Assembly: GCF_016545825.1 (NCBI RefSeq)
Contig: NC_052616.1
Location: 434,001-498,000, forward strand
Length of the DNA: 64,000 bases
From: Eucalyptus grandis
Taxonomy: Eukaryota > Streptophyta > Magnoliopsida > Myrtales > Myrtaceae
Direction of reading: 5' to 3'
Shown: positions 24,470-35,640 of the stretch, in pieces
How positions within the stretch are numbered: the first letter of the stretch is position 1
Layout of the letters: each line of letters opens with the position of its first letter
Made by a program: the position numbers and the translations under genes
Notes under the pieces: generated by a model
Told to the model about the DNA's origin: nothing
Database searches by the model: none
The model's input: only the letters and a program-made list of their open reading frames with translations

Positions 24470-26739
24470 TGTTAGCTGGGTTCACTCCTATGTGGAGGAG
24501 ACCAAATGAGTTGCAAGCCCGAAAAGGGCTTGAGCCCATATAATAAGTTATATGAGGAAATAAGGTTTCTCACTATCTATATAAAGAGGTAGCGGCGAGA
24601 AAAGAAAACGAAACAAGAGAAAAGAGAAAGCGAAAATGCGGGGTTTAGGGTAATATCGATTTACATCAAGCTGGCGTCGGAGGTCGATTTGTGGTCCGAT
24701 TGAGCTGAAATTTTGTCAGCATATTCGTGGCGCAATTTTCTCGAATCTGGACGGTTTGATTTTCGTTTGAAGCTCCCTATATCAGGTTTTTCGTGGATTG
24801 ATCAAAACCTGTGTTTTTGGTCAAATTTATCCTTGACCTCTTGTGAATTTCATGGGGACAAGGACCCCTGGAGTGCCAAAAGTTGGCGCGAAGGGACACT
24901 TAAGTCTAAAAGTTACGAAAGCGTACACTTAAGTGCCAAAATCGGAGCAAAATGGATCACTTGAGTGCCGTCATCCGCCAAAATGCCGACGTGGCATTTT
25001 TCCGGTGGCGAAGCCAAAACGACGCCGTTTGCATGCCGACATGGCCAAATAATGCAAAAACGGCGTCGTTTTGGACTCATGGGATAAAAAATAATAAATA
25101 AATTAAATAAATTAAATTTAAAATTAGATTTAGTTAAAATATTAAAAAATGATAATTTTAAAATTAGATTTAGTCAAAATATTTATAAAATAATAATTTT
25201 AAAATTAAATTTAGTTAAAATACTTAAAAATTAAAAATTTTAAAATTAAAAATTTTAAAAATAATTAAAAAAATAATTAATTTAAAATTATATTTAGTTA
25301 AAATATTGAAAAAATAATAATTTTAAAATTAAATTTAGTTAAAATATTAAAAAATAATAATTTTAAAATTAAAAATTTTAAAAAAATTAAAATTAGATTT
25401 AGTTAAAAATTTTAAAAAATAATTTAAAATTTAATTTAGTTAAAATATTAAAAATTAAAAATTTTAAAATAAATTTTTTTAAAAATAAAAATAATAATTT
25501 TAAATTAGATTTAGTTAAAATATTAAAAAATAATAATTTTAAATTAAATTTAGCAAAATATTAAAAAATTATAATTTAAAAATTAAAAAAATTAAAAAAA
25601 TTAATAAAATTAATAAAATTAATAAAAAGGGGGCCGGTGGTTGAGGAGCCTTAGCCATCGCCCCTCCTTTTTTAAATTTTTTAATTTTAAAATTATTATT
25701 TTTTAATATTTTAGCTAAATTTAATTTTAAAATTATTTTTTAAAATTATTTTTTTATTTTTATAAATTTTATTTTTTTAAAATTTTATTTTTTAAAATTT
25801 TAACTAAATTTAATTTTAATTTTTTTTTTAATTTTAATTTTTTTTTAATTTTTAACTAAATCTCATTTGAAAATTATTTTTTTAATTATTTAAATTTTTT
25901 AATTTTAAAATTATTATTTTTTAATATTTAACTAAATTTAATTTTAATTATTATTTTTTCAATATTTTAACTAAATGTAATTTTAAATTAATTATTATTT
26001 GAATTATTTTTATATTTTTTTAATTTTAAAATTATTATTTTTTAATATTTTAACTAAATTTAATTTTAAATTTATTATTTTTTAAATATTTTAACTAAAT
26101 CTAATTTTAAAATTTTTATTTTTTAATATTTTAACTAAATCTAATTTTAAATTTAATTTATTTAATTTTTTTATTATTTTTTACCACGTTAGCCCAAAAT
26201 GACGCCGTTTTTGCATTATTTGCCACGTCAGCGTGCAAAACGGCGTCATTTTGGGTTCATTTCGCCGGAAATTCGTCGGAAAAATGCCACGTCAGCCTTT
26301 TGGCCGGATTTTGGCCGGGGTGGCACTTAAGTGATCCGTTTTTTTTCGAATGTGGCACTTAAGTGTACCTTTCGTAACTTTTGGCACTTAAGTGTCCCTT
26401 TGTGCCAACTTTTGGCACTTGAAGCGTTCTTATTCCGAATTTCATGTGTATTGCCAAGAATTATGTTCTTGAGGTGTTTGCTGCTATGTACCTCTAGTAT
26501 TTGCTAGGGAAGAACAATTTTATTGATAGTGAAGATTTTTCAGGTGGACTCCGGTCTCGTGGTTTTTTATCTCCTCACATCGAGGAGGTTTTCCACGTAA
26601 AAAATCGTCTTGTGTTCGCATGCTTGGTATTTATTTTACTCTACTATATCGATTCCTATTAGGTTTACACAAGAGGGGAGATTATTTTATTCCGCTGCGT
26701 TGATTCGATATTGTTCGAATTATTACCGTTCTCCCATCA
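24470..26739 (+). repeat. Copia 3' LTR, split by a Mutator-like insertion
   Basis: The LTR sequence runs 24470-24854 and 26437/26438-26739. Removing the insertion and one target copy leaves about 678-680 bp, matching the 682-bp 5' LTR. Confidence 0.9.
24855..26436. mobile_element. Mutator-like foldback (giant hairpin) element
   Basis: This 1582-bp insertion in the Copia 3' LTR is flanked by a direct 9-10-bp duplication ((G)AATTTCATG at 24845-24854 and 26437-26446), in the range expected for Mutator-like elements. The 5' LTR carries the single, uninterrupted site. Long terminal inverted repeats begin GGGACAAGGACCCCTGG (left) and GGAATAAGAACGCTTCA (right, reversed), and then match closely through AGTGCCAAAAGTTGGC and GGGACACTTAAGT. 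Inside are AT-rich arms built from repeats of ATTTAGTTAAAATATTAAAA-type units on the left and their inverse on the right. The arms meet at a short GC-rich centre at about 25627-25670. There is no ORF. Confidence 0.85.
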
Positions 26740-26965
26740 AATGCGTCCGCACCTCGATCCTTGGACATGCGCAAGAAAGTGGTCTCTCTCTTGTCTCACA
26801 TCACTTAGAGAGGGAGTCATGGGCTAACTTATAAGGTTTGGGTCCCTCTAACTATACATACGTGTTTTCTTGAGATAGTATGGGTTGCCCCGAGAGAAAT
26901 AAAACCGTGATAACTTAGTGTCCAAAGCAGACAATATGTATACAGTGGGGACCCAAGTCCTTACA

Positions 26966-27215
26966 AATGGCATTAGAGCCGACTCTCGACTGCGGACAAT
27001 ATGTGTACAGTGGAGACCCGAGTCCTTACAAGTGGCATTAGAGCCGACTCTCGACCTTACAAGTGGCATCAGAGCCGACTCTCGACCGCGGACAATATGT
27101 GTACAGTGGAGACCCAAGTCCTTACAAGTGGCATCAGAGCCGACTCTCGACCGTGGACAATATGTGTAGAGTGGAGACCCGAGTCCTTACAAGTGGTATC
27201 AGAGCCGACTCCCGA
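26966..27215 (+). repeat. 65-bp tandem repeats spanning LTR end and primer-binding site
   Basis: Five copies of a tRNA-Met-type primer-binding site (TGGYATYAGAGCC) begin at about 26968, 27033, 27064, 27129 and 27194. Spacing is 65 bp except for one short 31-bp unit. Each full unit carries the LTR 3' end (GGAGACCCRAGTCCTTACA), the binding site, and CGACTCTCGACCGCGG. Confidence 0.85.
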
Positions 27216-27555
27216 TCGCAGACTAAGATTGCCTCGGCAGTACGCGGGCAAAGAGAGTGTGACAGCCCGAGCGACGGTGCGTGGGGAGAAGGAATGGCGG
27301 TGCATCCGCACCTCGGTCCCTGGATGTGCGTAAGAAGGGATCCATCTCTTGTCCCACATCGCCTAGGAAGGGAGTCTTGAGTTAACTTATAAGACTTGGG
27401 TCCCTCTAATTGTACATACGCGTTTTCTTGCGATAGTATGGGCTGCCTGAGAGAAACAAAATCGTGAGGATTTAGTGTTCAAAGCGGATAATATGTGTAT
27501 AGCGGAGACCCGTGGGTGTTACATGGGGTCCTAGTCTGTCTCCTTTTGGAATTAC

Positions 27556-28774
27556 GGGTGCATTTGGAAAGGCTTTTAAGGAAAATCTTTAGGGAAATAC
27601 AAAGACTATTAAGTTAAATGTGTTTTTCAAAATGCAAAAATGTCCATTGTAAAGTATCTTTTAAGTAAAATGGTGTTTGAAAAAATCACATTTGCAAAAA
27701 GCTTTTGTTATTCATTATATATATATATATAAACAAAAAAAGTTTGCCGGCCAAGAACAAGTAGTCATCCGCGAGGAGCAAGCAGTCTGGCAAAAGATGA
27801 GCAGTCTGATGTAGGCTGTCCAGCAGAGGTAGGCGATCTAGCGAGGGTTGCGCGACCCTTTGACGAGCGTTGCAGTGATCAAATCTGGTCGCCGTGACCC
27901 TTGCTAGAAGGTTGGCTAGATCTAGTCGTCGTGACCGTCGCCAGAGGGTTGTAGGACGCAAATCGCATGGCCTCGGCGGAGGTTGTGGCACATCGAGCGA
28001 TCCTCTAGTGAGGGTCGCAGCGACTAGATTTACGATCGCGACCTTCACGCGACCCATTTAGTTGCAGATCCGGTCGCCGTGCAAGCCTCTAACAAGGGTC
28101 CCAACTACCACATCTGGTCGCAACCAGACCTGCAATCAAAAGGGTTGCGCGGCCCTAGCAACCTCCGCGAGGAGGTTGCAGTGCAATTGGCGCAACAATC
28201 GCTGGCAACCGCATCTGGTCGCAACTAGATATGCAACTAGATGGGTCGCAACCTCCATGGCAATCGTATCTGGTCGCGATCAGATCTGTGACCAAATGGG
28301 TCGCGCGGCCCAAGCGACTTCCGCGCGAAGGTTGTGGTGCAGTGGGTGCGACAATCGCTGGCAATCGCATCTGGTCGCAACCAGATGGGTCGCGCGATCG
28401 CATCTGGTCGTGACCTTCGCGCGACCGCATTTGGTCGAGACCAAATTTACAACTAGATGGGTCGCATAGAGTTTGCGGTGCGGTGGGCATGACGGTCGCC
28501 GGCAACTACCTACCCTTCGCCAATGATTGCTCATAGAGAATGGAAATGAAGAAGATGAATAGTGAGGACAAAACCAAAAAATTGAAAAATCAGTGAGGAT
28601 AATTTTGGGAAGAAATTTTTTTTATTTACCCTCGACTCAACATTGTCGAAAATGCTAGAAGCTCAAGGCAGCCCTCAAGATGGGTTTAAAAAATGTTTCC
28701 AAACACCTAATATTTGAGCAAATGAGGTTTGAACACCCAAAATTACTTGCAAATGTTAGGTCCCAAACACAGCC
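27556..28774. mobile_element. Probable TIR element with GC-rich core
   Basis: About 1219 bp, flanked by TAC on both sides (27553-27555 and 28775-28777). The ends are short imperfect inverted repeats (GGGTGCATTTGG and, reversed, GGCTGTGTTTGG). The core (about 27820-28500) is rich in GGTCGCGCGACC, GCAACC and TGGTCGC blocks like those in the element at 11307-12129. A (TA)n tract lies at about 27715-27732. The 3-bp duplication could be chance, so confidence is moderate. Confidence 0.5.
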
Positions 28775-28777
28775 TAC

Positions 28778-30266
28778 GTACACCTTCACTCTAGTCCAAT
28801 CCCGGAAACAAACGAAGTAGGTGGGAGGGTCCCCGCACGACGTTCTTTTCCCTGGCTTCTTCTTAGGGTTTTTTTTTGTTCGGATTGTACGAGAGTTAAT
28901 GTCGCGTTTGTCTTTTTTTTTCAAGAAGAGCACGTGCCTAGTCATTATTTTATGGAGGTGGCTCGTTCCGGCTCCACCTGGCTCCCCGATTTGAGACTAT
29001 GATGTTTGCCATCCGAAAGTCTACTCTTCACTCAAATATCTAAGGACATGTACCGCATAGCTAGCCAAATTACTATTTACATGATCACCCTAGTTACATG
29101 CGCATATGTTTCGAAATAACGACCGTGCGTTTGGCTTTTTATTGTCGTTGCGAGTGCCCTCCTTGTCCTTGTATTTGACTGAAGAAGAATGGGAAAATTA
29201 CCGGTTCAGTCCAATTTTCATTTTTTCCATTGTAGTCCTCCACCTCTTAGCAAAACTCCAATTTAGTCCTCTCCGCCGATCACCACAAAAAATCGCAGAC
29301 ATGGTAGGATGTTGTATAGGACAGCCGGCAATGACTGAACATCACATTAGTAAAGATTTAGAATTATGTAGCAATTTTCCAAAAAATATTAAAATTATAT
29401 TGGTAAAGTTGAAAATTTAAAACCGAATTGACATTCGTATGATAAGTTTTGGATTGGATTGATAAATTATCTTAAAGAAGAATTATAGGTGCGATATGAG
29501 TAAGTTCGAGAACCTAATATAGATGCTGAGTTTTGACAGGCTGTTTTTCTCTTGATCCCCGCAATTGCCATCTCATCTTTTGCATATTTTGACGAGCCAT
29601 AAGTAATTGTTGGAGGAGATTTTTTTCAAATTTTATCATGAACATTAGATGCTGAAAAGGGCGTTAGGTGTTGCAAGAAAAGGGTGTTAAGCGTCCGACC
29701 ATTCTCCAGCAAGGCCGCAGGAGGAGGATTGATTGATGTAAGGGGCGAAATAGGGTCAGGTTATAGGCTATAGCAGCCTCATCCAGTCAGTCATTTGGTC
29801 TACCCTTGGAATTGATCACTCATCATCCGACGTAGACCGAAAGTTACCATGACCTACCTTGTTTGCAGCCGGTCTGTCTGCAACTCTACCAACCCGCAGG
29901 TCATGACTCAAATGGTTAATCCAGCAAAAGGGACTGGATCGTCGCTCAGGTCGCTGGCCGAGTTAACCATACGAGTCTTCCTAACTCAACCGGTTCGATT
30001 TTGCATAGTCGAAGATCTACTGCCGGTATGGACTCAAAGCAGACAAGAGAGAGTTTAAATATGGGGAGGCTACTGCGTAATAAGATGTAATTAGCAACTT
30101 CTCCAAAATTAGAAGAATTTCCTTGTTATTAAAGTCCAACTAGTGCATGCAGCAAGCAGCAATAATACAAGAATAATGAAGATTTCGAAGATAAACGATC
30201 TGGCGAAGCTGCAGTGGCGTTTCCAAGGCAATCAGTATGTACTGACGATCCACCCACCGAGTGGAT
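28778..30266. other. Intergenic, with dispersed repeat copy 2
   Basis: I see no gene. The segment 29193-29470 is a diverged copy of the repeat at 16833-17155. The last few hundred bases are probably the 3' flank of the minus-strand AP2/ERF gene. Confidence 0.5.
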
Positions 30267-30836
30267 TCACGTCGTGGCGAAATGTCCGTGCCAAGAAGAG
30301 CTCGTCGTCGCCGCCTTTTCGTCGCCGTCCCTCCACGTGGCTTCGGCAATGAAGGCCCACAGACAGGCGTCCCAGTGGCGCTCCCCGTCCTCCACGAGCT
30401 CCGGCAGCTCTATCTCGGCCCAAAAGTCGTCACCATCGACGCCGCCACCCTTCTTGTTCGCCGCCACAGCCCGCGCCGCCTCGGCCGCCGCCAACTGGAT
30501 GTCCCGCGCCCTGCAGGTGGCGGGGAGGGGCAAGTCGTCGACCTCGGCGGGGAAGTTGAGCTGAGCTTTCCGTCCCTTCAAGCAGTGCGCGGCGACGTCG
30601 TAGGCCTTGGCCGCCATCTCGGGCACCGGGAACGAGCCGAGCCAAATGCGCGACTTCTTCCGGGGCTCTCGGATCTCGGAGACCCACTTGCCCCACCGCC
30701 TCTTCCGGACGCCGCGGTAAATGGGGTGGCGGGTGCTGCCTTCGGTTGGGCGGATCGTTTCGCCGGAGACTGCCTCCGGCGAGGCGCGTTCAGCGAGTGG
30801 CGGTTGCTCCATTAATGCTGGGAACTGATGGTCCAT
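30267..30836 (-). CDS. DREB-type AP2/ERF transcription factor
   Basis: The gene is intronless, 189 residues from ATG 30836 to TGA 30267. One AP2 domain spans about residues 40-97 ([20 protein letters not shown], then WLGSF and the [14 protein letters not shown] helix, ending LNFP). Val and Glu at the DREB-diagnostic positions (WVSEIRE) place it in the DREB subfamily, nearest the A-4/A-5 groups. The C-terminal part has alanine-rich and acidic stretches, including ELPELVEDG, a likely activation region. Such factors bind DRE/CRT elements in stress-response promoters. A second in-frame Met at 30812 could be the true start, because a TATA-like box lies only about 21-27 nt upstream of 30836. The open frame extends further upstream only without an ATG. 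Confidence 0.9.
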   Translation of the reverse strand: MDHQFPALMEQPPLAERASPEAVSGETIRPTEGSTRHPIYRGVRKRRWGKWVSEIREPRKKSRIWLGSFPVPEMAAKAYDVAAHCLKGRKAQLNFPAEVDDLPLPATCRARDIQLAAAEAARAVAANKKGGGVDGDDFWAEIELPELVEDGERHWDACLWAFIAEATWRDGDEKAATTSSSWHGHFATT

Positions 30837-30856
30837 TCGGGAGTCGATGTCGTCGC

Positions 30857-30863
30857 ATTTATA
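30857..30863 (-). promoter_or_regulatory. TATA box candidate for the AP2/ERF gene
   Basis: TATAAAT on the minus strand is followed about 21 nt later by the first ATG (30836) and 45 nt later by the second (30812). With normal TATA-to-start spacing, transcription would begin at or just past the first ATG, favouring the second. It could also be a chance match. Confidence 0.4.
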
Positions 30864-30899
30864 GGACAATGCTCTCAGATCCTAGAAGCTCTGGCCGAG

Positions 30900-33800
30900 T
30901 CTGTAGCCCGCAATTACGTAGATACCCTCGGATGGCCCCCAAATTTCCTGTCCTACGTACGGGATTACAGACAACGATGAGGTCACATCTTGTCTGTTGA
31001 GTATTCAATAAGCTTCCTCTCCTGCCGGGACCAACGCCAGCCTATGATATTCAAGTACGAGACGTTCCTGCTCACTTTCGCAACTTATAATCATCTCATG
31101 TACATGTGCTCTTCTGTCACGGCTGAGATTTTCTGAACTTATGAAGTAATTCAACTTCCAATGTGCAAGAAGGAAGTGTTGAAATTTGTGACTCCATACA
31201 TCAGGAAATGAGAATATGAATGTATTGAGAGGGTTTTTATATTGCAATTCCATATGCGGAAGTCATGTCCATGCATATTTGCAGCGTGAGATTTAGCTTG
31301 TCTCAAACCTCACCTATATCTCTTGTCTAGGCATCTCTTATATGTAAGTTGAAATGCCAAATGCTTTAACTTGATGGAGAATGTTGAAATATATTTAGAA
31401 ATAGTTGAGAGTATTATGTAAGAGATATCATCTAAAATAATTAGATCGGATTACTTTTTTTTTTTGTAAATATTATTCGGGTGTAAATACTCAATAAAAG
31501 ATTAAATCAATTGAGAAAGATGTAGCCTTTAAACATCTCCTTTTTCTCTCCCTCTCTCTTGAATATTCCTAATATATATGATCAGTGAGCCATCAAGAGA
31601 GAGGAACCCAAACCAAACCATTACTTATATCTTTCTGTTTTGCCATTGGTCTTAAATCAACGATATCAAAAAGTATTTTGTCTTCTTTTCCATCAAGCCA
31701 GCAAGCAAGCCGATCATCATCTTCTCTAAGCTTCATCCTCTCAATAATTATCTCGGTTGCAACCATTCTCATCTTTGTTCTCTTATTACCGTCAAGGTGT
31801 TTAGGTTCGTACTAATCTCTACTCATCATCAAGGATAGTCGTGCCTCGCCATCGTAAGTCACCTCATCTTCAGGAACTTTCCATTTTGTCAGCACTCAAC
31901 AATGCCAACCGTGGAGGTTATTTATTTCAACATTCTACATTACGAGGGTTATCAACGAGTGAAGTCAGTCTTGATAAGTCTACAGTCAATTATGAGTGGT
32001 GGAGTTGGGCATGCCTTCTAAAAAAGGGTAAAAATATCTCTTTTTTAAGCTAGTCATTTGTTGAACAATATGAATTGTAGGAATTGATTCATGAAGTAGG
32101 TCATCGGTTCAAATCCAGCCCGAGTTAAAGCACCTAAAGGAGAATTTGATGTCTTTCTGACATGCAATGGAAGCAACTGTCCCTACCGTCTTAAAATAAG
32201 AGTTCCTGGAGCAGCCAGAGTTGAGCAACATGGGATAATAAAGTTTAGCTTGCTGTAATTCTCCGTGATCGTGCGTTTCTCCAGCTCTGGTTAGATCTGG
32301 CGATGATGCGGGATATCTAAAAACATAATGTAACACTATCTTTGCGAACTCTAACCCGATGATCAACAGTCGAGAGCCTTGATCATAAATTTGGGCTGCG
32401 GGGTCGCGCTTGAGAATCACAGCCTTTCTTTAGCCATGCAAAGCATTGCTGGTTGGCAACACTCGAGCCACTTATAAATCAAAAGGATGAGAGGGTCGCG
32501 ATCACATCTGTAGTCACCACACAAAAGACCGACAGATCACGGAGCCCTGTGGGGAAGGGCATCCTCTAGGGAACTTCCTAGGCAAATGCAGTCGGGTCGC
32601 TTTCTCACAACGGGAACGGCGATGGCACTCGCCGCTCGGGCTGTCTAATTAGCTTTGAGGTCAATCAAAGACACGTGACCCCAGTAAAAACCCGGCGTTC
32701 CCGACGGAGTCTTTCGGCGAAAGATATTTGTTTTCTGGCGTGGGGTGTGGACAAGATTGTATTGTACAGCTATCCAACTTCAATACGTGATACCCAATAT
32801 CGCCACCTCTTCATTATAATCTCATATGCTATATCATCTTAGGTCCGTCATTGGTCTGTACCAGACCATGGCTTGAATTTGTGCTCTTTACGCACTGCAC
32901 AGTGCACGCAACTACTTGCCATCCCGCCTTGTCCGTGTCCTGGAATTGGGAAGACATGATTTTGGCTGAGCTGCTAGAATGTGTGGATTACTAACACAAG
33001 CATGTCATGAAATTTTATGTCGGTAGTGGCCCAGTCGATGCCGATCACGAAACTATCATAGTTACGATGCACGGACTCAATTAGCCTTTGTCAAATATAT
33101 GGAGGGGGGGAATCTGGACACATTGCTCTGTCCCTTGGAAAGGTGTTCAGTGTTTGAACCTCAAAAGGCTGCATCTGATTCTTATCTTCTGTTTCCAAAT
33201 GCATCCAAGTTACTTGGGTCCATCATCACAGGATATATAGTCAGCATATCTGGGGCAAGAAAAACACCCTTTGGGTTGATCTTGAAGATGTCGTGTTTTA
33301 TATGGTGTACGAAAGAGAGAGTGAGTACTCTGCTGTTGAGGCTTGATGTCCGAATAACCTCGTCATTGGGCCAGGCGTTCGATGGACTCTCCTTTGAGTT
33401 CCCAAATTGGATTGGGCATGCCCCTGGACCAAGGCTCCATCGAAGGCCATGGGCTGGTATTATCATGTGCACTGAAGCCTCCTGGACGTGGTTCGCCTTC
33501 GCCCCAGACAAGCCTCATAAATTATATACCCGAGGGTCCGCTGGCCTACCTACTCACCATCCTAAGTTCATCTACCGGATTCATTCAAAGATAGGCCATC
33601 CATGCCCCGATCAAGTGGATACTTAAAGATAGCCCCACATATTCTGTGAAGGATACATCAAAGCAGGTTTTATGAATCCTATAATCTCTTATTTTCCATG
33701 CATCAACACTTTGTCATTCAAATGAAACTCGATTGCTAATAATATCCATTGTACCTAGGAGTTAGGGGTGAGTGGTTTTAGAATATTTCTAAATTCCACC

Positions 33801-35640
33801 TAAAGCCAACCATTAGAACTGATCCCTTAATTTTTTCAATTTGGAACCTATCTTGCATATCCAATCTCTTACTTTCCTCATCTCAACAATTTGTTATTCA
33901 AATGAAACTCAATTGCTTATTATACCCATTGTATCTAGGAGTTAGGGGTGATTGGTTTCAAGTTTTGTCTAAGTTCCACCTAAAACCCGGATTCTATCTA
34001 TTAGAATTGGTTCCTTAATTTTTTGAACCTAGAACTTATCCCACATACTCAAGAACTTGAAACCTATTTTGTCATAGGTTTCATGGTCTATCTAAGTTTA
34101 ATCTATACTTTTAATTGAATGATTACAGTGAGTTATCGTTTTCAATGATCACTATTTGCTACAATTTATTGATCGTAACTAGTATTTTAGACATGTAAAA
34201 ATTATGAAATATTAACAAAGTAAAAATTTTAGTTATGGTTACTATCGGAAATGGAAGTTTGGACTAGTGCTTACAAATTGCACGTTATGTCATGGAATGA
34301 AATAGGATTGTACGAAAACAAAGAACAAGATAAATACAAAAATTTGTTCCAGATTTCTAATTTAATTTTTAGAACTTAGAACTGGACTATTTTTTTGATC
34401 TTACCTCAAAATCATGCTCACCTTTATTAGGAGTGGCTTGTTATGATGAGGTGACTAAGTTAGGGACAAATACCAAAGCCCAAATCCCAATAAATGCACT
34501 ATTTGAGTCGGTGTGTAAATATCAAAACCTTTCAATTTCCCCACGGATATACCAATTTATCTTGTCCGCGTGCACGGCCAAAAACAAAAGAAGGTCACGT
34601 CGGGGCTCATGTGACTGAAAGAAAAAGCATCGGCATCGTGTGAGAACGAAAGATGAGTGATATCGGGAATGTCGAGCATCCCTTGACATGCCAGCACCAC
34701 ATGATATCTTTTTCTTCTTTTTCTGTCCATGCGAGTCGACTCTCGATTCGACTGGGTAGATCGAGGAAGACGCTAGGCGCCACATGCGCGTCGAGCCCCA
34801 CCCCAGGGTTCAAACCGAAGACGCCAAACGCGTGCCTACTTTCACGTGCGGGCCAAGGCCAGAGCCGTCTCCTGTGCCCAGAAGTAACGCTGTGCAGGGG
34901 AAAGAACATGGCGAGCACGAGTGCCTTCCCGATGAAGCTGTACCTTGTAATTATCAGTTGGGGGTTTTTTTTAAAGGGAAAACGTGTCAGCTTAGCTCAT
35001 TGTCGCCTAATACAGATCCCCTAATGAGGCTCCCGGAAACGTCAATTTGGTGTTTTCCAGATGTTGCACATCGGTCATCACAAAGAATGTACGAAAATAA
35101 TACGACCACCTGACTAGATTTAGTTTTACGAGATTCGCTGATGCTAGAATATAAACTTTGCCCAATAGAAATCTATCGAGGAAAGTTTCTTATTGCAAAA
35201 AGAAGCCAAGATGCTTTCCACGCTCAGCGGAGTCCATATTATGTAAAATCCGCATGCACATCAACCGCGTTGGCACGATCGACCTTTCTTAGAGGTGGTT
35301 TTAATTTTCAACCGACCAATTAACTCCCGACATATGTTCTGTTTATGTGGACGGGCTAAATGACATGACTGGACCACAAGACCCGTCAAAGCTTAAAAGC
35401 ATAATTTTAGGATCTTAGTTACGTAGACGATAAGACACGATACTATTTTAAAATTAACTCATTGGAAGAGAAAACGGTATGATCACTATTTAAAAGTTAG
35501 ATATGGAATGATCTTTAAGAACGATACGAATGTCAATGTCTAGCTACCTCATTCACTTATCGAGTATCATCTGATAATTCACTACAGAATTACCTGATAA
35601 ATAGCAATCTAGACACGAAAATACAAGCCCTGAAAAAACC
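30900..35640. other. Long intergenic region
   Basis: I recognise no gene. A segment from about 31382 (TGTTGAAATATATTTAG...) looks like the start of a decayed LTR but I found no partner. Overlapping open frames on both strands at 33099-33626 match nothing I know. A tandem duplication lies at 33670-34050. Confidence 0.5.
33670..34050. repeat. Tandem duplication, about 185-bp units, diverged
   Basis: Two consecutive copies share AATCTCTTA, ATTCAAATGAAACTC, CCATTGTA(C/T)CTAGGAGTTAGGGGTGA, TTCCACCTAAA and CCTTAATTTTTT in the same order. One copy starts near 33680, the other near 33862. Confidence 0.8.

Larger units (their letters stand above)
19720..26739 (+). mobile_element. Ty1/Copia LTR retrotransposon (Tnt1-like), decayed
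   Basis: The element starts TGTTAG and ends CATCA, with a perfect 5-bp target duplication AATGC at 19715-19719 and 26740-26744. The 5' LTR is 19720-20401 (682 bp). The 3' LTR is 24470-26739 and is enlarged by an internal insertion. A tRNA-Met primer-binding site follows the 5' LTR and a polypurine tract precedes the 3' LTR. Domain order is Gag, protease, integrase, reverse transcriptase, RNase H, which is diagnostic of Copia. It inserted into LTR A of the TRIM-like element; LTR B at 27258 preserves the uninterrupted arrangement. Nonsense and frameshift mutations make it non-autonomous. It is a plant retrotransposon and I saw no envelope gene. Confidence 0.95.
19674..27523 (+). mobile_element. 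TRIM-like element (LTR A - internal - LTR B), LTR A split by Copia
   Basis: LTR A starts TGTGACGGCCC at 19674 and is interrupted at 19719. It resumes at 26745 and ends in CCTTACA at 26965. LTR B runs 27258-27523 (TGTGACAGCCC to GTGTTACA). Without the insertion LTR A is 267 bp and LTR B is 266 bp, and both share the order of landmarks (GTGCGTGGGGAG, CCGCACCTCG, GGGTCCCTCTAA, ACATACG). The 292-bp internal domain has no ORF of note. No 5-bp duplication flanks the pair, because LTR A is itself preceded by internal-type sequence, so this is probably part of an LTR-internal-LTR array. Confidence 0.75.

Noticed and set aside
26918..27380. Overlapping open frames on both strands, and a CRISPR-like look of regular repeats
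   Set aside because: The frames are by-products of the 65-bp tandem repeats of the TRIM. The repeats contain tRNA-Met primer-binding sites and LTR ends, have no spacers, and the genome is a plant.
27686..28534. Several open frames on both strands in the GC-rich core
   Set aside because: Low-complexity repeats of TCGC/CAACC motifs inside a TIR element leave frames open by composition. No domain is recognisable.
30837..30869. Eleven-residue upstream extension of the AP2/ERF frame
   Set aside because: The first codon is TTG, not ATG, and the stretch overlaps the TATA-like box.
31382..31830. Possible solo LTR starting TGTTGAAATATATTTAG
   Set aside because: No matching end, target duplication or partner copy could be identified.
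32090..32130. tRNA-like B box (GGTTCAAATCC)
   Set aside because: I could not find an acceptor stem, anticodon arm or A box at proper distance. Probably chance, or part of a decayed SINE.
33099..33626. 175-codon open frame, with a 109-codon frame opposite
   Set aside because: Both strands are open, no domain is recognised, there are no splice or neighbour cues, and the N-terminus is arbitrary. It could be a transposon remnant but I cannot support a call.
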